A DNA stretch of 64,000 bases from an uncultured Prevotella sp. (GTDB lineage Bacteria; Bacteroidota; Bacteroidia; Bacteroidales; Bacteroidaceae): NCBI RefSeq assembly GCF_946404925.1, contig NZ_CAMJFM010000015.1, positions 1-64,000 on the forward strand. Reading direction: 5' to 3'. The first letter of the stretch is position 1, and every line of letters starts with the position of its first letter. The notes below the pieces were generated by a model. It worked only from the letters and a program-made list of their open reading frames with translations. It ran no database searches and was not told the origin of the DNA. This document shows positions 36,153 through 43,209 of the stretch, one piece after another. The position numbers and the translations under genes were made by a program.

Positions 36153-37790
36153 ATGGAAAAAAGTGCATTGCAGCTGGCGAGAGCCGCTTATCAGCCCAAG
36201 TTGCCTAAGGCGCTTCAGGGTGCAGTAAAAGTTAAGGAGGGTGCCGCCACTCAGAGCGTTGGCGACCAGGAGGAGATCAAGAAGCTCTTCCCTAACACTT
36301 ACGGTATGCCTATCGTAGAGTTTGAGCCCGCTACCGAGGCTAACAACACTAAGATGAACGTAGGTATCATCCTCTCAGGCGGTCAGGCTCCTGGCGGTCA
36401 CAATGTGATTACAGGTCTTTTCGACCAGATCAAGAAGCTCAACCCCGAGAACCGTCTCTACGGCTTCATCCTGGGTCCTGGCGGTCTGGTAGATCACAAC
36501 TATATGGAGCTCACCAAGGAGATCATCGACGAGTATCGCAACACTGGTGGTTTCGATATGATCGGTTCTGGTCGTACCAAGCTCGAGAAGGTAGACCAGT
36601 TCGAGAAGGGTCTGGAGATTATCCGCCAGCTCGACATCAAGGCTATCGTTATCATCGGTGGTGACGATTCAAATACCAACGCTTGCGTTCTGGCCGAGTA
36701 CTATGCAGCTAAGCAGTATGGCGTTCAGGTTATCGGATGTCCTAAGACCATCGATGGCGACCTGAAGAACGATCAGATCGAGACTTCATTCGGTTTCGAT
36801 ACAGCTTGTAAGACCTACTCAGAGCTCATTGGTAACATCGAGCGCGACTGTAACTCAGCCCGTAAGTACTGGCACTTCATCAAGGTGATGGGTCGTTCAG
36901 CATCTCACATCGCTCTTGAGTGCGCTCTGCAGACTCAGCCTAACATCTGCCTCGTATCTGAGGAGATCGAGCAGAAGGCTATGAGCCTCGACGATATCGT
37001 AGCTTACATCGCTAACGCTGTAGCTCAGCGTGCTGCCGATGGCAACAACTTCGGTACTGTTATCATCCCTGAGGGTGTTATCGAGTTCATCCCTGCTATC
37101 AAGAAGCTCATTGCTCAGCTCAACGACGTTCTGGCTCTGCCTGAGGTTAAGGATATGGGCCGCACAGAGCAGATTGACTTTGCTAAGAGTCACCTCACCG
37201 ACGAGAACCTCGCTGTATTCAACAGCCTGCCTACAGGTGTTGCTCGTCAGCTGGCTCTCGACCGCGACCCACACGGAAACGTACAGGTATCGCTCATCGA
37301 GACCGAGAAGCTGCTCTCTACTATGGTAGCTCAGAAGCTGGAGCGCATGAAGAAGGAGGGTACCTTCAAGGGTAAGTTCGCTGCTCAGCACCACTTCTTC
37401 GGTTACGAGGGACGTTGCGCAGCTCCATCTAACTTCGATGCCGACTACTGCTACGCTCTGGGTACCAGCGCTGCTCAGCTCATCGCTAACGGCAAGACTG
37501 GCTACATGGCTATCGTTAAGAACACTACAGCTCCTGCCGAGCAGTGGATTGCTGGTGGTGTGCCCATCACTATGATGATGAACATGGAGAAGCGTAACGG
37601 CGAGATGAAGCCTGTTATCCGCAAGGCTCTTGTTGAGCTCGACGGTGCTCCATTCAAGACCTTCGCTGCACAGCGCGATCGTTGGGCCCGCGAGACTGCT
37701 TACGTATATCCTGGTCCAATCCAGTACTGGGGACCAACCGAGGTATGCGACCAGCCAACCCGCACACTTGCCCTCGAGCAGAGCAAGTAA
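36153..37790 (+). CDS. pfp: pyrophosphate-dependent phosphofructokinase
   Basis: This 545-residue enzyme belongs to the long PPi-PFK clade. The nucleotide/PPi site starts at [17 protein letters not shown], and the [17 protein letters not shown] motif, in which a second Asp replaces the Gly of ATP-dependent enzymes, indicates pyrophosphate use. [12 protein letters not shown] is the catalytic loop with Asp, and [16 protein letters not shown] follows. It converts fructose-6-phosphate to the 1,6-bisphosphate reversibly. Strongly biased codon use fits high expression. It stands alone with its own promoter. Confidence 0.95.
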   Translation: MEKSALQLARAAYQPKLPKALQGAVKVKEGAATQSVGDQEEIKKLFPNTYGMPIVEFEPATEANNTKMNVGIILSGGQAPGGHNVITGLFDQIKKLNPENRLYGFILGPGGLVDHNYMELTKEIIDEYRNTGGFDMIGSGRTKLEKVDQFEKGLEIIRQLDIKAIVIIGGDDSNTNACVLAEYYAAKQYGVQVIGCPKTIDGDLKNDQIETSFGFDTACKTYSELIGNIERDCNSARKYWHFIKVMGRSASHIALECALQTQPNICLVSEEIEQKAMSLDDIVAYIANAVAQRAADGNNFGTVIIPEGVIEFIPAIKKLIAQLNDVLALPEVKDMGRTEQIDFAKSHLTDENLAVFNSLPTGVARQLALDRDPHGNVQVSLIETEKLLSTMVAQKLERMKKEGTFKGKFAAQHHFFGYEGRCAAPSNFDADYCYALGTSAAQLIANGKTGYMAIVKNTTAPAEQWIAGGVPITMMMNMEKRNGEMKPVIRKALVELDGAPFKTFAAQRDRWARETAYVYPGPIQYWGPTEVCDQPTRTLALEQSK

Positions 37791-37800
37791 ATAATCATTA

Positions 37801-37866
37801 GGCACGAATTTCACGAATTAACGCGAAATAATTATTTAAATCGTGGAAATTCGCGTAATTCGTGCC
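37801..37866. repeat. CACGAATT-unit inverted repeat / terminator after pfp
   Basis: The left arm starts GGCACGAATTTCACGAATTA and the right arm ends GCGTAATTCGTGCC. The outer GGCACGAATT/AATTCGTGCC pairs perfectly over 10 bp, and inner GCGAA/TTCGC pairs again. It fits the repeat family of this window and may end the pfp transcript. Confidence 0.6.
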
Positions 37867-37882
37867 TTATTAATTTTAGAGT

Positions 37883-38785
37883 TTGAATAAACGTCACGTA
37901 GTTCGCCGCAAGGGAGTAGGTACTACCCACACTTACCATGGTCCTCATGGCCGTCGTAAGCCGGGGTTCTTTATACGCCTTTTGCGTCGCTTGCCTTCAT
38001 GGTCATATTGGGTAGGTGGTGCGGTTATCGTGGGCGTTTATTTATATTTCTTCTACTATTTCTTTGTAGGCCCCTTTGGCTTCCGTTGGCGCGCTTTGTA
38101 TGGCGACGTCAGCTATCCCGAGGGCTACGAGATCCACGGCATCGACATCTCCCACCATCAGGGCCGCATCGATTGGGACGAGCTCAAGGATAACGGTCAG
38201 ATAGACCATTGTCCCATCCGTTTCATTATGATCAAGGCCACCGAGGGAGCCACACAGACCGACCGTAACTTCCGCGATAACTTCTATCAGGCTCGCGAGA
38301 ATGGTTTTACCCGTGGTGCTTATCACTTCTACAGCGTTCACACACCTGCCGACCAGCAGGCCTATCACTTCATCAAGACCGTCGACCTTGAGAATGGCGA
38401 CCTTCCGCCCGTGCTCGATGTTGAGCACAAGCCCAAGAACCAGACCGACGAGGAGTTCAAGAAATCTGTTTTGAAGTGGCTCCGCCTTGTAGAGCAGCAC
38501 TATCGCGTAAAACCTATTATATATACCTATTTTAAATTTAAGACGCGCTACCTGTCCGATCCCGTGTTCGACGAGTATCCTTACTGGATAGCCCATTACT
38601 ATGTCGACTCGCTCGAGTATCAGGGCCCGTGGAAGTTCTGGCAGCACACCGATGTGGGCCGTCTGCCAGGCATCAAGGGCAATGTCGATTTTAACATCTA
38701 CAACGGCTCTTACTACGACCTGCGCCAGATGACTATCGGCTCGCAGGAGACCATAGGCGAGAAGGCCTACCGCAAAGACGATTAA
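37883..38785 (+). CDS. GH25 lysozyme with N-terminal membrane anchor
   Basis: This 300-residue protein has a basic N-terminus, one membrane helix (about 40-62, VGGAVIVGVYLYFFYYFFVG) and a glycoside hydrolase family 25 domain. Its family marks are IHGIDISHHQGRIDW, FIMIKATEGAT, RGAYHFYSVH and LPPVLDVEH, the last with the catalytic Asp/Glu. It should cut peptidoglycan sugar bonds outside the inner membrane. The start is TTG 37883; no upstream ATG is available. It is a paralogue of the 3.9 kb gene. Confidence 0.87.
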   Translation: MNKRHVVRRKGVGTTHTYHGPHGRRKPGFFIRLLRRLPSWSYWVGGAVIVGVYLYFFYYFFVGPFGFRWRALYGDVSYPEGYEIHGIDISHHQGRIDWDELKDNGQIDHCPIRFIMIKATEGATQTDRNFRDNFYQARENGFTRGAYHFYSVHTPADQQAYHFIKTVDLENGDLPPVLDVEHKPKNQTDEEFKKSVLKWLRLVEQHYRVKPIIYTYFKFKTRYLSDPVFDEYPYWIAHYYVDSLEYQGPWKFWQHTDVGRLPGIKGNVDFNIYNGSYYDLRQMTIGSQETIGEKAYRKDD

Positions 38786-38827
38786 AAAACTATCAATTAA
38801 TAAACAATCTAAAAACTTAAAACGCTT

Positions 38828-39439
38828 ATGAAACGCTATCTATTCCTCACCCTTAGTCTGTGCTTCACCCTGTTTGCATCAGCACAGAGCTACATCACCG
38901 TTAAGTTCCAAGGCGCCAAGCCCGGCATTGCCGATTTCGTTTCAGCCTATTTGCAGCCCACCTATGGCGAAGATGGCGAAGAGACCATCGATGAGTATGT
39001 CAATGGTCTGCGCGATGCATGGCAGCGTCATCGTGCAGGTAAGCCCCAGCACGAGGGCGTCACCTTTGCGCTCGATGCCAAGAACGGCTTTGCCTGCTAC
39101 GAGTCCAGATATACCGAAGAGGGCATCGACCATCTGTTTAGAATCGAGATGTGTTTCTGGAACTGTGCCGACCAGAAACACAAGCTCTTTGCCTGCAGCA
39201 CTTGGAGCTACACCAATGGTCTCCCCGCTATGGGTCAGTACGATGGCATCGTGTTCTTCCAGTACGACAACGCCACCCGTAAAATGAAGTTCGTGTCGCC
39301 TCCAGGCTTCAAAGAAGAGTACGACAACGTCAGCTATTCGCTGCCTCGCACAGGTCGCGACATCATCGTCAACGATTGGCGTTCAGGCACCCGCCAAACC
39401 CACACCCTCAAATTCAACGGCACCACGTTCAGCAAGTAA
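38828..39439 (+). CDS. secreted hypothetical protein
   Basis: This 203-residue protein has a clean signal peptide (MKRYLFLTLSLCFTLFASAQ, cut after SAQ) and a globular domain with many aromatic strands and four or five cysteines (FACYESRYTEEG, CFWNCADQKHKLFACSTWSY). No family recognised. It follows the lysozyme gene in the same direction by 42 bp. It is the last gene of the core-like part; a hairpin terminator lies downstream. Confidence 0.7.
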   Translation: MKRYLFLTLSLCFTLFASAQSYITVKFQGAKPGIADFVSAYLQPTYGEDGEETIDEYVNGLRDAWQRHRAGKPQHEGVTFALDAKNGFACYESRYTEEGIDHLFRIEMCFWNCADQKHKLFACSTWSYTNGLPAMGQYDGIVFFQYDNATRKMKFVSPPGFKEEYDNVSYSLPRTGRDIIVNDWRSGTRQTHTLKFNGTTFSK

Positions 39440-39480
39440 ATGGGTAATAAGCCTAATTTCAATAGCTCCATAAAATAATA

Positions 39481-39511
39481 AGAGAATGAGCGGTGTTAAT
39501 GCTCATTCTCT
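39481..39511. terminator. bidirectional intrinsic terminator
   Basis: AGAGAATGAGC and GCTCATTCTCT pair over 11 bp with a 9-nt loop, flanked by A-rich DNA upstream and TATTCTT downstream. It separates the plus-strand gene from the minus-strand smalltalk gene. Confidence 0.75.
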
Positions 39512-39515
39512 ATTC

Positions 39516-39617
39516 TTAGGCTCCCATACAGCTCGTGGCACCAAGTGCCGTTACGATGGCTGTAGCAACAGATGCTATGATCTGTACGATGAATTTAATG
39601 GTTTCTCTCTTACTCAT
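39516..39617 (-). CDS. smalltalk protein (33 aa)
   Basis: The minus strand encodes MSKRETIKFIVQIIASVATA followed by IVTALGATSCMGA, a basic N-terminus and one hydrophobic helix ending in a Cys. This is the pattern of the very short Bacteroidales 'smalltalk' family, which is found next to HU-like genes in capsule and mobile-element loci. It lies about 120 bp downstream of the HU-like gene on the same strand. Function is unknown. Confidence 0.75.
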   Translation of the reverse strand: MSKRETIKFIVQIIASVATAIVTALGATSCMGA

Positions 39618-39648
39618 GGTCGATTAAATTAATAAGGTTTGTAAATTT

Positions 39649-39699
39649 CCCCTCCTCGCTCGGCTATGCCGCTTGGCTTGTCCAAGAAGGTAGGAGGGG
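39649..39699. repeat. palindromic repeat with CGGC-TAT-GCCG hairpin
   Basis: Outer arms CCCCTCCT and AGGAGGGG enclose GCTCGGCTATGCCGCTTGGC and TTGTCCAAG. The inner CGGCTATGCCG (39661-39671) is a small hairpin. The reverse complement of the core recurs at 61.4 kb and, more diverged, at 63.9 kb. Confidence 0.65.
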
Positions 39700-39739
39700 C
39701 TAGGGGTGGTCTGAACAAGCAGACCTTGCCCCCAAGCGC

Positions 39740-40267
39740 TTAATCTCCCTCCTCTGGCAGGCCACCGCCCGTCTGGCTTGAGGTTCCGCTACCTGAACCT
39801 GAGTCATTGCCGCCGTTTCCTGATGGCTCATCCTCCACCAGCTGCCCTGCGAATGCCTCGGCATTTACGAACTCTGCCTTCTTGATAAACTCGCGGCTCG
39901 AGATGTTGGTCTCGGTAGTCTGGTCGGGCAGGAATCGGATATGCAGCGCCTTCAGGTTCTTCTGAGGATTAAAGTCCTCCTTCTTGGCTGCACCGCCCTT
40001 TTCATTCTCGAGGGTAGTGAAGAATATACCCAGACCATCAATCTTTACTCGCTTGCTCTCCAGGAGCATCTCCAGCAGACAGCTGCGGAACTTCTCCAGC
40101 ACACCGAACACCACGTCGGGGGTGTAGATAGAGCCGTGCTCTGCAATGTGGTTTGCCATCTTACGGGTGTTCAGAGTCTCGATGGTCTTGCCCTGAGCGA
40201 ACCACTTACCATAAATCTTAGAACTAGTTACCTTGTTCTGCTTCAACATATAAAAAATCTTTGCCAT
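39740..40267 (-). CDS. HU-like DNA-binding protein
   Basis: This 175-residue protein has the Bacteroidales HU-HIG-type domain (VTSSKIYGKWFAQGKTIETL, MANHIAEHGSIYTPDVVFGV, LESKRVKIDGLGIFFTTLEN) and a disordered acidic, Gly/Ser-rich C-terminal tail. These proteins are predicted to bind and bend DNA and are recurrent neighbours of smalltalk peptides and BT4734-like primases. The gene has its own promoter and is transcribed away from the accessory region. Confidence 0.85.
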   Translation of the reverse strand: MAKIFYMLKQNKVTSSKIYGKWFAQGKTIETLNTRKMANHIAEHGSIYTPDVVFGVLEKFRSCLLEMLLESKRVKIDGLGIFFTTLENEKGGAAKKEDFNPQKNLKALHIRFLPDQTTETNISSREFIKKAEFVNAEAFAGQLVEDEPSGNGGNDSGSGSGTSSQTGGGLPEEGD

Positions 40268-40329
40268 AGTTGTTTTGTAATTTTTAATGGTTAATGTTTA
40301 ATGTTTAATGCTTTTCCGGAATTGCACTG

Positions 40330-40337
40330 CAAAGGTA
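40330..40337 (-). promoter_or_regulatory. -7 box for the HU-like gene
   Basis: The minus strand reads TACCTTTG, a TAnnTTTG match, about 62 bp upstream of the HU start codon. Confidence 0.55.
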
Positions 40338-40533
40338 CAACAATTATTTATACCTAAAAAATATATTCCTGATTCTTTTAGTTAAATGATGTTAAGAAAA
40401 TTGGTCTACCACTTTAATACCAAAGAACCGTAATTTTTGGGCAAAAAAAACGTAATTTCATGGTTGATGATATTACGGCTCATTTTGTGTGCACGAAAAT
40501 AAGCGAATATGCCAATTTTGCGAGTTTTCGCGA

Positions 40534-40745
40534 CATTCACACAGGTCCGCAGGTTCACAGGTTCGCAGGTTCATCTGCTATGTTCACTTCTCGCAAATAT
40601 ATGTGTACTTTGAAGTCTATATTTATATATATTATAATATATATAAATATAGATATATATTAAATATAATATACCCCCTTCCCCCTTTTTGCTACTTTTC
40701 AAAAACTGGTGATGACCCTGTGAACCTGTGACCCTGTGAACCTAC
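40534..40745. repeat. 200-bp inverted repeat with CAGGTTCA arms around an AT-rich core
   Basis: This holds most of the otherwise gene-free 624-bp gap between the HU-like and J-domain genes. The left arm (about 40541-40574) consists of GCAGGTTCACAGGTTC units. The right arm (40711-40743) is its reverse complement, with 28 of 33 positions matching by eye. Between the arms lies an almost pure A/T tract (40618-40672) and a CCCCCTTCCCCC run. No coding frame here looks real. It could be a cruciform, an old element end or a strong insulator between divergent promoters. Confidence 0.7.
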
Positions 40746-40834
40746 GTTTTTTAGTCTACAAATCTTAAAATCGCCCGTTTTAGATTATTAAGCATAAAAT
40801 AGCGTTAAATGCAGAAAAAAATAAGGTAGTTACA

Positions 40835-40864
40835 TTGTAATTATAGAAATAATGCTTATCTTTG
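40835..40864 (+). promoter_or_regulatory. promoter of the J-domain/HIRAN operon
   Basis: TTG (40835-40837), 19 bp, then TATCTTTG (40857-40864) matches the Bacteroidetes consensus exactly; the GTG start is 28 bp downstream. Confidence 0.8.
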
Positions 40865-40891
40865 CATCAGATAACTAAAAACGTATAGCCC

Positions 40892-41731
40892 GTGAATAAC
40901 CAGATAGACATCAGCCCGCGCAAGCAGCAGTTGAAGGCAGAGTACGATCTGTTACAGAAGCAGTATGCCGACTTGGTTACAGAGCGCGACGACCTCGATG
41001 TAGAGCGCCCTCGTCTCGAAGCCCTGTATATGGAGACTGTTGGCCAGTTGCAGTACGAGATGCTTATGCTGCAGAAGGATGTTGCTAAGCTTCGACAATA
41101 TCGCGACATGCTGCAGGCCTGTATCAACAGGGGCGAACAGCCCGATTGGGACGGTATGGAGATCAAACTCAAGCTTATTGTCGAAGAGATCGACGAAAAG
41201 CTGAAACAAGAGGAAGAGAAGCTTAAGCAAGCCCGCGAGTTTATCCGCCACGAGATGGAAGAAGAAGAACACCGCTCTGATGCCGAGAAACTCGAACTCA
41301 AAACCCTCTATAAGCGCTTGGTACATAGGCTCCACCCCGATCTTCACCCTGATCAGACCGAGTGGGAGCGTAATCTCTTTCTGAAGGTGCAAGAGGCCTA
41401 TTTTAAGCGCGACCTAGAAAAGCTGCGCCAACTCGAGCAAGAACTCGAAGCCGGCATCCCCTCTGGCTCAGCATCCGATGACACCATCGAAGTATGGGAA
41501 GAGCGCATCGCGAAACTCCGTGCGCGCATAGCTGCTATTCAAGACGAGATCAAGCAGATATTAAGCAGTTTCCCATTTACCTATCGCGATAAGGTCTACG
41601 ATGCTGAGTGGGTAGCTGCCCGCAAGGAAGAACTGCTGGTGCAGAAGGCCCATCTGATACTCGAGAAGGAAAGACTCGAAAAGATTATTGTGATTTTAGA
41701 AGACCAGTGCCGTGGACAATCAGATAGTTAA
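40892..41731 (+). CDS. coiled-coil protein with central J-domain
   Basis: This 279-residue protein is mostly long, charged coiled coil (about 8-130 and 215-279). A J-domain-like segment lies between: LKTLYKRLVHRLHPDLHPDQ, with the His-Pro-Asp triad at 148-150, then a helix LFLKVQEAYFKRDLEKLRQL. The HPD triad is what stimulates DnaK-type chaperones. There is no Gly/Phe or zinc region, so it is a specialised J-protein. The start is GTG 40892, set by the promoter. It overlaps the HIRAN gene by 20 bp. Confidence 0.75.
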   Translation: MNNQIDISPRKQQLKAEYDLLQKQYADLVTERDDLDVERPRLEALYMETVGQLQYEMLMLQKDVAKLRQYRDMLQACINRGEQPDWDGMEIKLKLIVEEIDEKLKQEEEKLKQAREFIRHEMEEEEHRSDAEKLELKTLYKRLVHRLHPDLHPDQTEWERNLFLKVQEAYFKRDLEKLRQLEQELEAGIPSGSASDDTIEVWEERIAKLRARIAAIQDEIKQILSSFPFTYRDKVYDAEWVAARKEELLVQKAHLILEKERLEKIIVILEDQCRGQSDS

Positions 41732-42104
41732 AATCAGCCCCGAGCTGCTCGAGATGATGGGCTCACGCTTGCCCAACAGCCTCCAGCCTTTCAGTCGCGA
41801 GATATTCTTGCTCGATATCATTGTGGCTGGTACCACTCATTGCGACAAGATAGATCAGGTTTACCCACATCTTGAAAAGGGCCTTGTGCTCCGCATGCAG
41901 CGCCAACCCCAAAACAAACACGACAAGAATGCCATTGCCATCTACTACGAGAAGATACGTATAGGCTATGTTCCCCGCGAACTAAACCTCATCATTTCTC
42001 GCCTGATGGATGCGGGCAAAGCCTTCTTCTGTCGCATAGAAGATGTAGAGCTGGTCGACGATTACTGGGTAAAAATCAGTGCAAAGATTTATATGGTGGA
42101 GTAA
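41712..42104 (+). CDS. HIRAN-domain protein
   Basis: This 130-residue protein contains a HIRAN-like domain: FLLDIIVAGTTHCDKIDQVY, VLRMQRQPQNKHDKNAIAIY and KIRIGYVPRELNLIISRLMD. HIRAN domains bind DNA ends, as in HLTF, and stand-alone bacterial copies occur with mobile elements and repair genes. The start codon is GTG 41712, inside the end of the J-domain gene, so the two are translationally coupled. Confidence 0.8.
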   Translation: MDNQIVKISPELLEMMGSRLPNSLQPFSREIFLLDIIVAGTTHCDKIDQVYPHLEKGLVLRMQRQPQNKHDKNAIAIYYEKIRIGYVPRELNLIISRLMDAGKAFFCRIEDVELVDDYWVKISAKIYMVE

Positions 42105-42106
42105 AT

Positions 42107-42262
42107 AAGAAAATCTTTTCAAACTGTGGTCTATGTGAAAAACGCACGCATAGAGTTTGGAGAAACAACGGCAAAAAGACAAATGTTGTTCATGTAGTTG
42201 ACATTTGGGACGTAAGACGCAATCCTAAGGTATTAACGAAGAGAGTAAAATCGATCCCATAG
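42107..42262 (+). pseudogene. remnant resembling the C-terminus of a RelE/ParE toxin
   Basis: An open stretch without a start codon encodes THRVWRNNGKKTNVVHVVDI and WDVRRNPKVLTKRVK before TAG. The VVDIWDxRRNPxxL pattern is typical of the last strand of RelE/ParE-type toxins. The upstream half and any antitoxin are missing, so this looks like a truncated relic. It ends directly at a terminator. Confidence 0.4.
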
Positions 42263-42293
42263 CCCTGATACAATATAGTATTAGGGCTTTTTT
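42261..42293 (+). terminator. intrinsic terminator after the J/HIRAN operon
   Basis: AGCCCTGATA pairs with TATTAGGGCT around an 8-nt loop, followed by TTTTTT. Confidence 0.85.
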
Positions 42294-42324
42294 CTGCACA
42301 ATCCTAAACTTTTCTCCTTTTTAT

Positions 42325-42355
42325 TTGCGTAATTCATAAATTATGTCTATCTTTG
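42325..42355 (+). promoter_or_regulatory. promoter of the structured noncoding segment
   Basis: TTG (42325-42327), 20 bp, then TATCTTTG (42348-42355) matches the consensus. It faces about 350 bp with no convincing reading frame. Confidence 0.75.
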
Positions 42356-42360
42356 CAATT

Positions 42361-42700
42361 GATCACTGGCTGATTGTACTAAAAGTACAACCTAACTCCT
42401 TAAAACAGAGTGTGGTAGCCCCAGTGGAGGTGCCAGTGTGACTTTAGTGGGTAAATTAATAGCATCAGCTATTTATTCAGAGAATCATGAAACCTCGGAA
42501 ATTTCAATGATGTAACACTTTGAGTAAGTCAGCCGATGCCTGCGTGATAGCGCAGGCATGACTTATATCTAGTGTTACAGGTACATCCGAGGACCTCATG
42601 ATTCAAGAGAAGAGCCATCGTCTGCGCTTCTTTTGTGTCCTGAGGTCTCTTAGTGTTACCTGTAATCAAACCTGAAGATATAGTCTGATTGCTGCAAGAT
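42361..42700 (+). ncRNA. candidate structured noncoding RNA
   Basis: The segment has no coding frame but dense complementary arms. CACTGGC (42364) pairs with GCCAGTG (42432), and TTGTACT with AGTACAA inside it. AATAGC/GCTATT follows. A very long nested stem then pairs GAATCATGA with TCATGATTC, CCTCGGA with TCCGAGG, TGTAACACT with AGTGTTACA, TAAGTC with GACTTA and ATGCCTGCG with CGCAGGCAT. AAGAGA/TCTCTT follows. Near the 3' end is AAGATATAGTCTG, similar to the 3' P7 strand of IA group I introns. It has its own promoter and lies just upstream of the methyltransferase operon. Both RNA limits are estimates. Confidence 0.6.
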
Positions 42701-42713
42701 GTTATTAGTATTT

Positions 42714-42929
42714 ATGAGTAGCATTCAAGATATACATGCGCTCGAAATGCGCATAATGGATATGGTCTACGACTGTATCAACCAAGGCTATGATGAGGAC
42801 CAGGTTCTCACCATAGGTGATGAATCGTATCCTGTAAAGGACTTGATTCGTGTTGGTGATGATGGCAACCCAGAAGCTGATAACGACAAGATTTCCGACA
42901 TTGCCAATAGTTGGCTTTTCCTGGATTAA
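42714..42929 (+). CDS. small acidic hypothetical protein (71 aa)
   Basis: ATG 42714 gives MSSIQDIHALEMRIMDMVYD and then a very acidic protein (IGDESYPVKDLIRVGDDGNP and so on to WLFLD). An alternative start at 42699 adds five hydrophobic residues. No family recognised; size and charge resemble small antitoxin, anti-restriction or regulatory proteins, but this is only an impression. It starts about 15 bp after the structured RNA segment and could be carried by the same transcript. Confidence 0.6.
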   Translation: MSSIQDIHALEMRIMDMVYDCINQGYDEDQVLTIGDESYPVKDLIRVGDDGNPEADNDKISDIANSWLFLD

Positions 42930-43043
42930 AAACAATTATGAATAATGAATAGAATAGTGAATACAACATAAAGAAGATTAATGTGTATCGACATCCTTGA
43001 TTAGGCTGTTGGAGCAGAATTAGCACTTCACGAACACATCAGT

Positions 43044-43111
43044 CAGACAAGGCAACGGATGTCACGCTCTTCAAAAAAAACGGAGGGCGTGGACAGAATG
43101 GTTGTTGTCTG
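43044..43111 (+). promoter_or_regulatory. long imperfect hairpin upstream of the methyltransferase gene
   Basis: CAGACAA (43044-43050) pairs with TTGTCTG (43105-43111). CAAC pairs with GTTG and GTCACGCTCT with GGGCGTGGAC further in, leaving an A-rich loop. The 280 bp before the methyltransferase contain this hairpin and a terminator but no gene or consensus promoter that I can see. Confidence 0.5.
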
Positions 43112-43154
43112 GTGTTGGCCGTGCTAAGCCTTGCTCCACTTCGATCCCTTCCGC

Positions 43155-43189
43155 GCCCTCTTTTCAAAAAATCGAAAAGGGGGCTTTTT
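43155..43189 (+). terminator. terminator/attenuator directly before the methyltransferase gene
   Basis: GCCCTCTTTTC (43155-43165) and GAAAAGGGGGC (43174-43184) pair over 11 bp, with one G-T pair, and are followed by TTTTT. It ends only 20 bp before ATG 43210. Confidence 0.75.
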
Positions 43190-43209
43190 CATGCCCCGAA
43201 ATCAAGGAT

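Noticed and set aside
40460..40731. Two overlapping 67- and 80-codon frames
   Set aside because: They run through repeat arms and an A/T-only tract, with no start signal and no protein-like composition.
42361..42700. Retron msr-msd RNA
   Set aside because: The nested long stem looks msd-like, but no reverse transcriptase is encoded anywhere in the window and the outer a1/a2 pairing is not in the right place.
42361..42700. RNase P RNA, tmRNA or 6S RNA
   Set aside because: The conserved P4 sequence of RNase P RNA, a tmRNA tag frame with tRNA-like ends, and the 6S central-bubble layout are all absent.
43044..43111. Integron attC site
   Set aside because: CAAC/GTTG pairing exists, but the core sites do not fit RYYYAAC/GTTRRRY and no integrase is present.
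43102..43209. Upstream extension of the methyltransferase frame
   Set aside because: The extension would translate the terminator hairpin; the family N-terminus begins at MTKKKYTFIDLFAG (43210).
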